Part shown: piece by piece, positions 9,442-17,658 of the stretch
Layout: the number at the start of each line of letters is the position of its first letter
Numbering within the stretch: position 1 is the stretch's first letter
Virus record (IMG/VR): IMGVR_UViG_3300028025_006439
Span: 1 to 27,869 of that record
Length of the DNA stretch: 27,869 nt
Origin: a virus
Direction: 5' to 3' (one strand)
The notes under the pieces: generated by a model
What the model saw: the letters and a program-made list of their open reading frames with translations, nothing else
What the model was told of the DNA's origin: nothing
Database searches by the model: none
Made by a program: the position numbers and the translations under genes

Positions 9442-9453
9442 TTTTAATTAATT

Positions 9454-11370
9454 TTATAAACATGTATAATTTTGTAATCCAACTTCACCAGTTATTTTAT
9501 TATAATCATATCCACTGGCACCTAATGCCGGAATTGGAGAGTAGACGAAATAATTTAAATTAAACGGTGTTGTTCCAGCAGCATCTTGGAAAATATACCT
9601 TGGTGGTGCAAATAATTCAGTTCCAGGTACGTAGTAGAAACTAATTGGATATCCTCCACACATATTATTATTATCTTTAACATTAGAGAACCAACCATTA
9701 AAGTGATATTCAGAATTAACATCGTTATAGTATATGTCCGCAGGGGTTACCGTTCCTGAACATAACGCACCTTGTGAAATAGATACTCCTTCTCCGTATC
9801 CACTGTCCTTAACCCCACAAGTTGTGAATATCTCTCCAGATATTAACGTTCTTGTTCTCCAAGCTCCAACACAACTAACCCATCCAATTGTTGTATCCGT
9901 TTCACCACCATTAGAAACAAATGTTAATTCTAAACAATCGTCAGTTCCTGCGTTACATGAATAACCACTATATAATTCTGTGAACACCGCTAAATCTGCA
10001 AATGGGGTACCAGCGGCTAATGATTCATAAACATAACAATCATCTATTCTATGCATTCCGGTTGATGATACAAACTTATAAACGGTGTCTGTGTTGGTAT
10101 CGTATTTAATATATCCAGTATTTGTCACATTTATTTGAGTTCCAGTTACATAAGTTTTTGTCACTAAATTACTACCACAATCTAATGTACTAGGACACTC
10201 CATTTTAATTGTTAATGTGTATGGTATAAAGACGTTTTCATATGCGGTTGAATACACGACTACGTCCATTGTGGTTTTTTCTTTTGTACTATAAAAACCA
10301 ATTACATCTTCTTGGTAAACAACTTGTCCAAGTGTTGATGTGTATAATTCCCCTATTCTTTCATCATGATTACCAACAAATACCTCGTCTGATGAATTTA
10401 ATGATGTGTACGATACCGTTACAGGTACGTTACCATAAGTTTGACCAATATCAAATTTAGTGTTTATATATGTATAACCCGGTGATGAAATTGTAAATTG
10501 ATATTCGGTATTACTACACGAAACACTTCTAAATGTAATACCTAAAGTTGCACAATCTCCATCTTTTTCCACTAATCTAGAATTATTTTGTGGTGATGTA
10601 CATTCTTCACCATTTTGTACACAAACATATGGTTCAGTTGAACAGTTATCACTACAAATGTAATTTGTATATGTACCTGGATTTGAGAATGTCAAATATG
10701 ACATATCTCCAGTAGATGTTCCGCATTCATAATAATAAACATATACTTTACCGTCAGTGCTTAAATTAATATCACCTTGTGTGATAACAATATCATATGA
10801 CGTACATCCTTCACAACTTCTTGGTGTACTTGTAGGTGTAGGTGTAGGAGTTTTGGTTGGGGTTGGGGTTATTGTCTTGGTTGGTGTTAATGTTGGTGTA
10901 ACAGTTGTAGTTGGTGTAACAGTTGGTGTAACAGTATTCGTAGGTGTCACACTATTAGTAGGTGTCACACTATTTGTTGGTGTTTGTGTATTAGTAGGTG
11001 TTACACTTGGTGTAACAGTATTTGTTGGAGTAACGGTAGGAGTAGCGGTCACCGTTGGTGTTGCGGTCGGCGTAACCGTCATTGTTGGTGTAACAGTTGA
11101 CGTTGGTGTAGGTGTTGGAGTTAATGGTGCTAAAGGTTTATCTAAAGTGTTTTCACAAATAAAATCGGTATTTTTGACAATAATTTTAGTTGTCTCTAGT
11201 GGTACTGAAACTAAAACTCCATCATAAAAAGTTAATTGACTTAATGTTAAACCTGTTGCAGGACTATTTTCATAGTACAGAGTCGCCAATGTGGACAAAT
11301 CATCATAATAGATGTTGTAAGGTCCAATTGCGGAGTTCCCCTGAAGTTTAACATATATATACCTTACCAT
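9454..11370 (-). CDS. Modular Cys-rich fibre protein with Pro-Thr linker, 638 residues
   Basis: Probable fibre or adhesin subunit. Residues 1-82 form a small N-terminal domain (MVRYIYVKLQGNSAIGPYNI) that ends in TTKIIVKNTDFICEN. The next gene upstream, for the 800-residue protein, has a similar domain end ([12 protein letters not shown]), so the two probably share an N-terminal fold. Residues about 83-182 are a Pro-Thr linker. Residues 183-638 are a Cys-rich region with many short Cys-containing loops (RSCEGCTSYD, CSDNCSTEPYVC). No enzyme motif, signal peptide or membrane segment is visible. The linker is the same type as in four other proteins of the block. The leader AATATAAACAAATA directly precedes the ATG. 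Host-receptor binding by the C-terminal region is inferred from architecture, not shown by a known domain. Confidence 0.85.
   Translation of the reverse strand: MVRYIYVKLQGNSAIGPYNIYYDDLSTLATLYYENSPATGLTLSQLTFYDGVLVSVPLETTKIIVKNTDFICENTLDKPLAPLTPTPTPTSTVTPTMTVTPTATPTVTATPTVTPTNTVTPSVTPTNTQTPTNSVTPTNSVTPTNTVTPTVTPTTTVTPTLTPTKTITPTPTKTPTPTPTSTPRSCEGCTSYDIVITQGDINLSTDGKVYVYYYECGTSTGDMSYLTFSNPGTYTNYICSDNCSTEPYVCVQNGEECTSPQNNSRLVEKDGDCATLGITFRSVSCSNTEYQFTISSPGYTYINTKFDIGQTYGNVPVTVSYTSLNSSDEVFVGNHDERIGELYTSTLGQVVYQEDVIGFYSTKEKTTMDVVVYSTAYENVFIPYTLTIKMECPSTLDCGSNLVTKTYVTGTQINVTNTGYIKYDTNTDTVYKFVSSTGMHRIDDCYVYESLAAGTPFADLAVFTELYSGYSCNAGTDDCLELTFVSNGGETDTTIGWVSCVGAWRTRTLISGEIFTTCGVKDSGYGEGVSISQGALCSGTVTPADIYYNDVNSEYHFNGWFSNVKDNNNMCGGYPISFYYVPGTELFAPPRYIFQDAAGTTPFNLNYFVYSPIPALGASGYDYNKITGEVGLQNYTCL
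10820..11130 (-). repeat. Pro-Thr linker of the 638-residue protein
   Basis: About 300 bases of period-18 DNA encode TPTPTPTSTVTPT-like sequence. It includes a near-perfect 18-base tandem pair around 10940-10975, encoding two successive TNSVTP units. Confidence 0.95.
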
Positions 11371-11401
11371 TATTTGTTTATATTAAATATTTTTTTTAAC
11401 A

Positions 11402-13804
11402 TTATCCACACGTTATTTTATTTATCACTAAATCATATGTTAAGAATCCTGTCGATGTTTTAGTTATTAATTCTCCACTTACCCATTTACCGTCTAACCC
11501 CATGAATTTATAACAATTACCCACGGTTAACGTTTGTACTGACCTTAGTTGTACACCTCTCAAATATTGTCTAGTTGATCTAATGTCTGTAGGGTTTTTA
11601 ATACTTCTAAATCTGTTATCAATATTTGATTTTAAGAAAGCAGAATCACAAGCCCCAACCTCTATAGATTCAACAATACCGATTGAATTGACATTATATT
11701 TGTTTCCGTTAGGTAATAAATAACTACCAGCTCTATAAACATTTATATAACCACCTCTTGGTCCTTGTTGATATAATTGTGAACCTACAACTAAAGGTGC
11801 CCCGCTAGGAATAGATGTTTGTCCGATATTATATTTTAAGAATATAAGTTCATTGGTATGGTCACAAATTTGTTGTCCTGTTGGTGCGTATAAGAATGGT
11901 GATGTTGCTTCAGTACCAATTGATTGGTTACCCATCCAAATAATATTATTACCTTCCACATGACAAGTACCACTATAGCTAATACCATAAGATGCTTGAC
12001 TCAATCCAATTAAACTTGCACTATTATTATAATTGTAGTAAGTGGCTATATTTGCTCCATTTATGAAGTATATTCTAAAATTAGTTGGTCCATTATAGAA
12101 TCTTATTATATCTGACCATCCATCATAATAATTAAAATACAATTCTTTTAATTGTGGGTCATAGTCACAACACATAGTAGTTACTTCAATTGTTGTTGGT
12201 TCCACACATCCCTCAAATGGAGTTGGTGTTGATGTTGGTGACGGTGTTGGGGTTAGACTTAACTCCATTCCAGATGTCGGTGTGGTAGTTGGAGTAATGG
12301 CGATGGTTGGTGTAGGTGTGGCCGTACTTGTTGGTGATGGTGATGGTGTTGGTGTATTTGATAGTGGTGGTACCGTACAATCATTACATGTTGAATGTTC
12401 ACTAACAATGATACCTGAAGTTTCAGGTGTTAAAAGGGTTAAACCTATAATGATATAACAATAACCATTAGTACTTTTTACAACTTGTCCATAGCTTGGT
12501 CCGAAATTATCAGGTCCATTATATTTTATAACGCCAGTATAAACTGATTCATCTTCTGGTGTGTATTGGTCATCACATCTTTGTACATTATAATATGTTA
12601 TTGGCGGTACCAAAATTTCCGTAATATCACAATCAAATCCACAGTTTGGTGTGGATGATGGTGTAACAGTTGGTGTAACGGTATTCGTTGGTGTCACCGT
12701 TGGTGTAACAGTAGGTGTAACTGTTTGTGTTGGTGTAACTGTTTGAGTTGGGGTTGGGCATGTTGTAACTGATGAAATATATGCATTTCCTGATACTCCA
12801 TATTCACTAATTTCTAAAACATTTGTTAATCCACCTCCCGCTAAATAAAACACTGTTGCGCTTGATGATAACGTGATTTGAATATCTTGTATTGTCCATT
12901 TTTCAGAACCATCAGGTCCTTTATATAAAAACTCACCAACCTCCATTGGTTGATCCGCATCATAAATTAATATGTTACTAGAATAACATTCAAAACATGT
13001 TGAGTACAATGAATCTTTAATACAATATCCACTACTATCTAACGGATTAGTAGGTGTTGGAGTTGGAGTTTCTGTACTCGTTGGTGTTTGCGTAGGGGTT
13101 CCAGTATTGGTTGGTGTTTGCGTTGGTGTCGATGTAACCGTATACGTTGGTGTATGAGTTGGTGTAACGGTATTCGTAGGTGTTTGTGTAACTGTATTCG
13201 TTGGTGTTTGCGTAGGTGTTTCAGTAGGTGTTTCTGTCGGTGTAACACTTGGCGTAACAGTATTTGTAGGTGTTTGTGTAGGGGTCTCGGTTGGTGTTTG
13301 CGTAGGAGTCTCTGTCACCGTTGGTGTGACGGTATTTGTTGGTGTTTGCGTAGGCGTTTCTGTATTCGTTGGTGTTTGCGTTGGTGTCGATGTAACCGTA
13401 TTTGTAGGTGTTTGCGTAGGAGTTTCGGTCGGCGTTTCAGTTGGTGTTATAGTTGGCGTAACGGTATTCGTAGGTGTTTGTGTAACTGTTGGTGTAATCG
13501 TAACAGTTGGTGTAATAGTTGGTGTTGGTGTAACAGTTTTAGTTGGTGTTGGAGTTGGGGTTCGTGAAGGTATGTTGGATACTGCAATACATTGTGATGT
13601 TGTACATAATCCAAAACCTTCTATTTTTATATGTGTTGTATTATTTGGTATTCCTTCAACAAGTAATGGGAAAAGTGAAACGGCAACATTATCATAAGCA
13701 ATCATTTCAGTACATGAAGAGCACTCATCAGTACAGGTGTATAACTTAACCGAAGTTATAGCCCCACCTACAGTCCCTAACGATACTAATGCTGAAAATG
13801 ACAT
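11402..13804 (-). CDS. Modular fibre protein with three Pro-Thr linkers, 800 residues
   Basis: Probable fibre or adhesin with an alternating linker-module plan. Residues 1-78 are an N-terminal domain with a Cys pair (CTDECSSC), similar at its end to that of the 638-residue protein. Residues about 79-256 are a very long Pro-Thr linker. Module A follows ([16 protein letters not shown], then [11 protein letters not shown]). Residues about 350-385 are a second linker. Module B follows ([17 protein letters not shown], then [13 protein letters not shown]). Residues about 482-527 are a third linker. A larger C-terminal region contains [19 protein letters not shown] and RFYNGPTNF and ends in NKITCG. 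The Y-x-GP-[DT] element recurs in A, B and the C-terminal region, suggesting related folds. The YY...RCD element of module B also occurs in the 508-residue protein. No family is recognised with certainty. Only seven bases separate it from the upstream nucleotidyltransferase-like gene. Confidence 0.87.
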   Translation of the reverse strand: MSFSALVSLGTVGGAITSVKLYTCTDECSSCTEMIAYDNVAVSLFPLLVEGIPNNTTHIKIEGFGLCTTSQCIAVSNIPSRTPTPTPTKTVTPTPTITPTVTITPTVTQTPTNTVTPTITPTETPTETPTQTPTNTVTSTPTQTPTNTETPTQTPTNTVTPTVTETPTQTPTETPTQTPTNTVTPSVTPTETPTETPTQTPTNTVTQTPTNTVTPTHTPTYTVTSTPTQTPTNTGTPTQTPTSTETPTPTPTNPLDSSGYCIKDSLYSTCFECYSSNILIYDADQPMEVGEFLYKGPDGSEKWTIQDIQITLSSSATVFYLAGGGLTNVLEISEYGVSGNAYISSVTTCPTPTQTVTPTQTVTPTVTPTVTPTNTVTPTVTPSSTPNCGFDCDITEILVPPITYYNVQRCDDQYTPEDESVYTGVIKYNGPDNFGPSYGQVVKSTNGYCYIIIGLTLLTPETSGIIVSEHSTCNDCTVPPLSNTPTPSPSPTSTATPTPTIAITPTTTPTSGMELSLTPTPSPTSTPTPFEGCVEPTTIEVTTMCCDYDPQLKELYFNYYDGWSDIIRFYNGPTNFRIYFINGANIATYYNYNNSASLIGLSQASYGISYSGTCHVEGNNIIWMGNQSIGTEATSPFLYAPTGQQICDHTNELIFLKYNIGQTSIPSGAPLVVGSQLYQQGPRGGYINVYRAGSYLLPNGNKYNVNSIGIVESIEVGACDSAFLKSNIDNRFRSIKNPTDIRSTRQYLRGVQLRSVQTLTVGNCYKFMGLDGKWVSGELITKTSTGFLTYDLVINKITCG
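12225..12360 (-). repeat. Third Pro-Thr linker of the 800-residue protein
   Basis: It encodes [17 protein letters not shown]-like sequence, richer in Ser than the other linkers, and separates module B from the C-terminal region. Confidence 0.9.
12645..12757 (-). repeat. Second Pro-Thr linker of the 800-residue protein
   Basis: A short run of TVTPT units between modules A and B of the protein. The DNA is made of variations on GTTGGTGTAACAGT as read on the plus strand. Confidence 0.9.
13035..13570 (-). repeat. Long Pro-Thr linker with exact 34-base repeats
   Basis: The longest linker of the window, about 178 residues, built of [16 protein letters not shown]-type units. A 34-base block is exactly repeated at 13110-13143 and 13368-13401, offset 258 bases (86 codons), so exchange between copies would remove or add sequence in frame. 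Synonymous codons are otherwise strongly mixed between units. Confidence 0.95.
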
Positions 13805-13811
13805 GTTTATT

Positions 13812-14135
13812 TTATTTTATTATTGATTGACTATATTTTATTGTATCAAATACTACGTTTACGTTTATTTGGTGTTGGTTACTAATTTCTTCATTCAATC
13901 CTGTTAAATAAGTATCTTCATCGATAACAACATCGTAATTAGAGAACTCATCATAATACCCTTCTAAATGACTACCGATAACCCTCACATCCATTTCTTT
14001 ATTAAAATGTATTTCAATTGATTCTTTTATTTTTCTAAAATTATCTTTTACTTCAATTGGTAAATCTTCGAAGTTGGAAATTTGTCCTCTCCTATCTCTT
14101 TCTCTACCGTTATATAATACTTTTGTTATATTCAT
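13812..14135 (-). CDS. Nucleotidyltransferase-fold small protein with altered catalytic residues, 107 residues
   Basis: Residues 54-71 read [18 protein letters not shown]. They match residue for residue in spacing the GS-x(9)-S-D-x-D core of minimal nucleotidyltransferases (family pattern GSRARGDARPDSDIDLLV). The Gly-Ser and the second Asp (D68) are kept, but the first catalytic Asp is Asn (N66). The third acidic residue expected on the next strand also appears to be Asn (INVNVVF, residues 90-96). The fold assignment is therefore good, but activity is doubtful unless D68, D72 or D74 compensates. Residues 26-48 are a charged, probably helical stretch. The gene lies 11 bases after the 654-residue fibre gene and 7 bases before the 800-residue one, so it is expressed with them. 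It has none of the Pro-Thr or beta-rich composition of its neighbours. Possible roles are a binding-only nucleotide or protein adaptor, a modifier of fibre proteins, or an anti-defence protein related to MNT antitoxins. All three are inference. Confidence 0.72.
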   Translation of the reverse strand: MNITKVLYNGRERDRRGQISNFEDLPIEVKDNFRKIKESIEIHFNKEMDVRVIGSHLEGYYDEFSNYDVVIDEDTYLTGLNEEISNQHQINVNVVFDTIKYSQSIIK

Positions 14136-14146
14136 TTTTTATATTA

Positions 14147-16111
14147 TTATGTGAAACTTAAATTAACTTGATAATATGCATCAACATGGTATAATGGGTC
14201 ATTTGTTGAGAAATTAATTAATAACGTATGAACCGTGCCCGCCGATAGTAAGTATGGTCCAGGGACCAACACCGTTTCAACAATTGGACCCATTTGACAT
14301 TGTAAACTACCTCCTGGAGCGTTACCTCTCGCTAATAGTGTACCATCTAATCTAAATGAAATTACCTCATAATTTGACGCTTCACGTTCTCCAACTCCTT
14401 CAAAATCTATATTCAAATATGTGTCGATAGCACCTACGGTAATAGTTGCAGTTGCGGTACCTGTTTGTGTTGAGTTACAAGTACCACCGCAGTTCTGAGA
14501 ATCTGAAACATTATAACGAATTGCTAAATTATCACTCGATATAATCCAACCAGCATCGGCACATGTTGTTACCCCACTTACATTATTTGTGGTTTCCCAA
14601 ACTAAACCTGTTACAGGTAAAACCTCATATTCCACAAATTGTACTGTTCCTCCACTAAATGTACAGTCAACAGTTGGTGTTGGTGTTTGCGTAACTGTAT
14701 TTGTTGGTGTAACGGTATTTGTTGGTGTCACAGTTGGTGTAATCGTAACAGTTGGAGTAACGGTTGGGGTAACTGTAACAGTTGGTGTTGGTGTTTGTGT
14801 TGGAGTTGGGGTTGGCACGTATTCAATAAATGCTTCCACTAAATAATTGTCTCCTGAAAATATACTTTGTGTAATTTCTAACGAATTACTATTATCAACA
14901 ATAACAGATTGGTCATAAATAACCGTGTTTGTTACAACATCAGTTATTTTAATTCTGTGTCTCCAATAATATTCGGGAGATGTAACCCACTCCGCCAAAA
15001 ATATTCCTCCATCTCCACCATTAACATATGGTAGTAAATCATAATTCTCATTAACTTGTAGATATGGTGTTGTTGTTGAAGGTGATGATGAACTTGCATT
15101 CCAAGTTTTAAATATGTCTCCATTTCCAGTTATTAATCTTAATGTGAATGTACTATTATCATCAGGACTATCTACTTGGTCATATATTCTGAGAGTAATA
15201 TTTGAACTTTCCGGTGTTGGTGACGGTGATAACGTTGGTGTTACACTTGGTGTAACAGTGTTTGTCGGTGTTACACTTGGGGTAACAGTTGGGGTAACAG
15301 TATTTGTTGGTGTAACAGTTGGTGTTGCTGTCGGCGTCTTTGTTTGAGTTACACTTGGTGTAACACTTGGAGTAACAGATGCGGTAGGTGTTGGTGACGG
15401 AGATATAGAAACAGTAGGTGTTACTGTTGGGGTTTGAGTCATTGTTGGTGTTGGAGTAAGATTCTCCGCACAATTAACCGCAACCGCTTTGATTACTTCT
15501 TGAGTAAACCATGGTTCATTAAGACTTATTTTAATATCTTTATTACCATTTGTTGAATATGCCTTTACCGCCGTACCATTAACACTAATCGGTGTTGTAC
15601 TATTATCTCCCCAATGTATGGTAAATTGTAATTCATCAAATAATCTTGTGGAGGTTGCATTTGTAGTTCCTGTTATAGAAACAACATTACAATCAACTGA
15701 ATAGTTGAAATTAATGGATACGGATTGACTTTCATTTCCAATGTTTTTATCAAATCCAACCATCGGACCATATTCATCAACTTTTGAATCTAAGAATAAT
15801 GGTACTTGATGATTATTATATAATTTACTATTAAGGTTTTCTTTAATTTCTAATTCCGTACTTCCAGTTCCTGTAATTAAATTCCAAGTATTTGGGGTTG
15901 GTGTTCCCCATCTATAATAACCATACGGAACGGTTCCTCCGCTTACATTATAAATTGTGTCTCCGGTTAACGGTCCCACATAAGCATTACCCGTATTTCC
16001 AGTCCAAGACATAAGTTCTTCGTTAGAGTCATACCAAAAACGACCGGTTAATGAAACCAGTTTTGTTTGTGGTATGTTTTTTCTCTTAATAGAATGCCTT
16101 ATTCTTTTCAT
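14147..16111 (-). CDS. Modular fibre protein with PKD-like domain and two Pro-Thr linkers, 654 residues
   Basis: Probable fibre or tail-surface protein. A basic N-terminus (MKRIRHSIKRKNIPQTK) is followed by a Gly/Thr/Trp-rich region to about residue 120. Residues about 135-215 look PKD-like (FTIHWGDNSTTPISVNG then KAYSTNGNKDIKISL), the usual WGDGS and Y-x-x-x-G pattern of that beta-sandwich. Residues about 217-302 are a Pro-Thr linker. Residues 303-430 are a middle module (NITLRIYDQVDSPDDNSTFT). Residues about 431-480 are a second linker. The C-terminal module has a Cys cluster (NCGGTCNSTQTG) and ends in YYQVNLSFT. The basic N-terminus lacks a hydrophobic core, so it is not a signal peptide. 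It may be the virion-binding end. The gene lies 20 bases after the 508-residue protein gene and 11 bases before the nucleotidyltransferase-like gene. Its specific function is unknown. Confidence 0.85.
   Translation of the reverse strand: MKRIRHSIKRKNIPQTKLVSLTGRFWYDSNEELMSWTGNTGNAYVGPLTGDTIYNVSGGTVPYGYYRWGTPTPNTWNLITGTGSTELEIKENLNSKLYNNHQVPLFLDSKVDEYGPMVGFDKNIGNESQSVSINFNYSVDCNVVSITGTTNATSTRLFDELQFTIHWGDNSTTPISVNGTAVKAYSTNGNKDIKISLNEPWFTQEVIKAVAVNCAENLTPTPTMTQTPTVTPTVSISPSPTPTASVTPSVTPSVTQTKTPTATPTVTPTNTVTPTVTPSVTPTNTVTPSVTPTLSPSPTPESSNITLRIYDQVDSPDDNSTFTLRLITGNGDIFKTWNASSSSPSTTTPYLQVNENYDLLPYVNGGDGGIFLAEWVTSPEYYWRHRIKITDVVTNTVIYDQSVIVDNSNSLEITQSIFSGDNYLVEAFIEYVPTPTPTQTPTPTVTVTPTVTPTVTITPTVTPTNTVTPTNTVTQTPTPTVDCTFSGGTVQFVEYEVLPVTGLVWETTNNVSGVTTCADAGWIISSDNLAIRYNVSDSQNCGGTCNSTQTGTATATITVGAIDTYLNIDFEGVGEREASNYEVISFRLDGTLLARGNAPGGSLQCQMGPIVETVLVPGPYLLSAGTVHTLLINFSTNDPLYHVDAYYQVNLSFT
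14670..14820 (-). repeat. Second Pro-Thr linker of the 654-residue protein
   Basis: Period-18 DNA encoding TPTPTQTPTPTVTVTPT-like sequence, separating the middle module from the C-terminal module. Confidence 0.92.
15205..15465 (-). repeat. First Pro-Thr linker of the 654-residue protein
   Basis: Period-18 DNA encoding units such as SVTPSVTQTKTPTATPTVTP. It directly follows a segment ending VNCAENL, comparable to the Cys-Glu elements before linkers in the 638- and 2603-residue proteins. Confidence 0.93.
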
Positions 16112-16131
16112 TTATTATAATTAGTTAATTA

Positions 16132-17658
16132 TTAGGAACAACTTGACCAATCGCTTATTGTTCCTCCTATCGAAATAGTTGCTATATATGATATTTTAGA
16201 TTGTCCGGGTAATACAATTGCATATAATTTACCATTCCCATTAAATGTTTGTCCTCCCGTATTTGCATCCCATAGTGTATATGTTGTTGGTGGTGTAATA
16301 CTTGTCTCATTAACATATAAAGGTCCGTATTGTGTATAACCTGCACTCTGTAGAACATATGGATATTGATTACAATAAGGTTGTAATTGAGCCGATGTAG
16401 GGTAACCGCTATTTAATGAATATGCAAATATTTTTTGTGTTCTAATAAATGGAGGTTCTACATAATCACAACCATTTAATCCGATTTCTTCTCCGTTTAT
16501 TGTTATTGTTGATCTTGTAATATATAGATGGTCTCCAGGACTTGGGTCTGTTTCTGTTGTTGCAACCGATCCTGAAATTACATATGTTATGTTAGGGTCA
16601 ATAGAATAAACTCTCATTCCTGAACTCCACGTTCCTGAAATATAATCCCTACTATATCTTATAGTATTATTATCACATCTTGTTAATTTATACCAATAAT
16701 AAACTGGTGTTGGTGGTCCCTCAGGTGTTGTTGAAGGTGTTGGTGTTGGGGATGGTGATAATGCCATTCCCGTTGTTGGTGTTGGGGTTGGGGTTAATGT
16801 ATTGGTTGGTGTTGGGGTTATTGGGTCAATGTTAATTCCTCCACCACTTTCATAAAATTTTATCGGTGAGCTAGTTGTTCCGACTTGGTTACCTTTCGTA
16901 CCGTTAAATTTAAAAATCTTATATGAATAATCTCTTTTATCTATATCAACTTGAAAATACATGTCCTCATTCTCATTAATTTCATGAGATGTTGAATACA
17001 CGTCGTTATAAAAATCTGTAATAATTCCGTCTTTAGCATTAAAGAATTTAGCGGTCATAAAGAAAGTATTTCCTGTGGTCGTACCGCTTAAATTTGTTTC
17101 ATCTAAAACACTCTCGTCTTGAAACCAAAAAAGATACATGTTTTCTTTGTTTGTATAATTTGAACCGTGGAAAACAGGTACATGTATATTCTCTTGTAAT
17201 GGAGTATAAAAATATTTTTCACCTAATGGTAATGTTAAATTTTTTGTGAATATTAATTTTCTATTCTGTCTTGTCGGTGCGGTGTAACCAGTAACATTAC
17301 CATTAACGTCTAATAAATTTGATGTTTTGTAAAACTCCAATCTAAAAAAACTTTCTGTTGATTGTCTCAACATTTTAGCATTTTCTTTAGGTTCTATACC
17401 GACCAAACTATAATCTAATCCTTGGTAATAACTACCTTCTTTAGAAAAATAAAAATAAAACCATATATCAGACTCGTCAGTACCATCTGGATTATGAATA
17501 TATCTGACAGTTTCATAATTGTCGATTGGGTTAATAATATCGTTTAATACCTCGTCCTCAAATTGTTCCATGTTTTCTTGCCATCCCAAATTCATTTGAA
17601 AGTCAAGTTCGTGGTTCAATACAAGATTTAAATCGGTATTTTCTCTTAGTATTTTCAT
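16132..17658 (-). CDS. Baseplate-proximal or fibre-connector protein with Pro-Thr linker, 508 residues
   Basis: The start is placed at the ATG at 17656-17658, which overlaps the stop of the upstream gene by one base (TAATG). A TTG six bases upstream (17664) would add two residues but is a poor choice. Residues 1-275 form a globular, charged domain (MKILRENTDLNLVLNHELDF; aromatic-rich IWFYFYFSKEGSYY) quite unlike the low-complexity fibres. Residues about 277-311 are a short Pro-Thr linker. Residues 312-508 are a module with YYWYKLTRCDNNTIRYSRDY, related to the RCD module of the 800-residue protein. One gene thus joins a globular N-terminal part to the linker-module design used downstream. It may attach the fibre set to the baseplate, which is inferred from order and architecture. 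No family is recognised. Confidence 0.85.
   Translation of the reverse strand: MKILRENTDLNLVLNHELDFQMNLGWQENMEQFEDEVLNDIINPIDNYETVRYIHNPDGTDESDIWFYFYFSKEGSYYQGLDYSLVGIEPKENAKMLRQSTESFFRLEFYKTSNLLDVNGNVTGYTAPTRQNRKLIFTKNLTLPLGEKYFYTPLQENIHVPVFHGSNYTNKENMYLFWFQDESVLDETNLSGTTTGNTFFMTAKFFNAKDGIITDFYNDVYSTSHEINENEDMYFQVDIDKRDYSYKIFKFNGTKGNQVGTTSSPIKFYESGGGINIDPITPTPTNTLTPTPTPTTGMALSPSPTPTPSTTPEGPPTPVYYWYKLTRCDNNTIRYSRDYISGTWSSGMRVYSIDPNITYVISGSVATTETDPSPGDHLYITRSTITINGEEIGLNGCDYVEPPFIRTQKIFAYSLNSGYPTSAQLQPYCNQYPYVLQSAGYTQYGPLYVNETSITPPTTYTLWDANTGGQTFNGNGKLYAIVLPGQSKISYIATISIGGTISDWSSCS
16725..16830 (-). repeat. Short Pro-Thr linker of the 508-residue protein
   Basis: It encodes ITPTPTNTLTPTPTPTTGMA followed by a Ser-Pro-rich stretch. 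This is the first linker met in transcription order and the shortest in the window. Confidence 0.9.

Noticed and set aside
10757-11227. Plus-strand open frame of Val-Gly repeats
   Set aside because: It is the antisense image of the Pro-Thr linker of the 638-residue protein. Repetitive DNA without stops keeps all frames open. The same applies to plus-strand frames at 13088-13567, 13326-13697, 14589-14846 and 15114-15347.
12225-13570. Repeat arrays as a possible CRISPR
   Set aside because: The period is about 18 bases, always in frame, degenerate at third codon positions, and has no unique spacers. It encodes a Pro-Thr linker and there are no cas genes.
671-16111. Diversity-generating retroelement acting on the fibre genes
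   Set aside because: No reverse transcriptase, C-type lectin variable region or template repeat is visible. The exact repeats are linker DNA and show no adenine-biased variation. A retroelement outside the window cannot be excluded.
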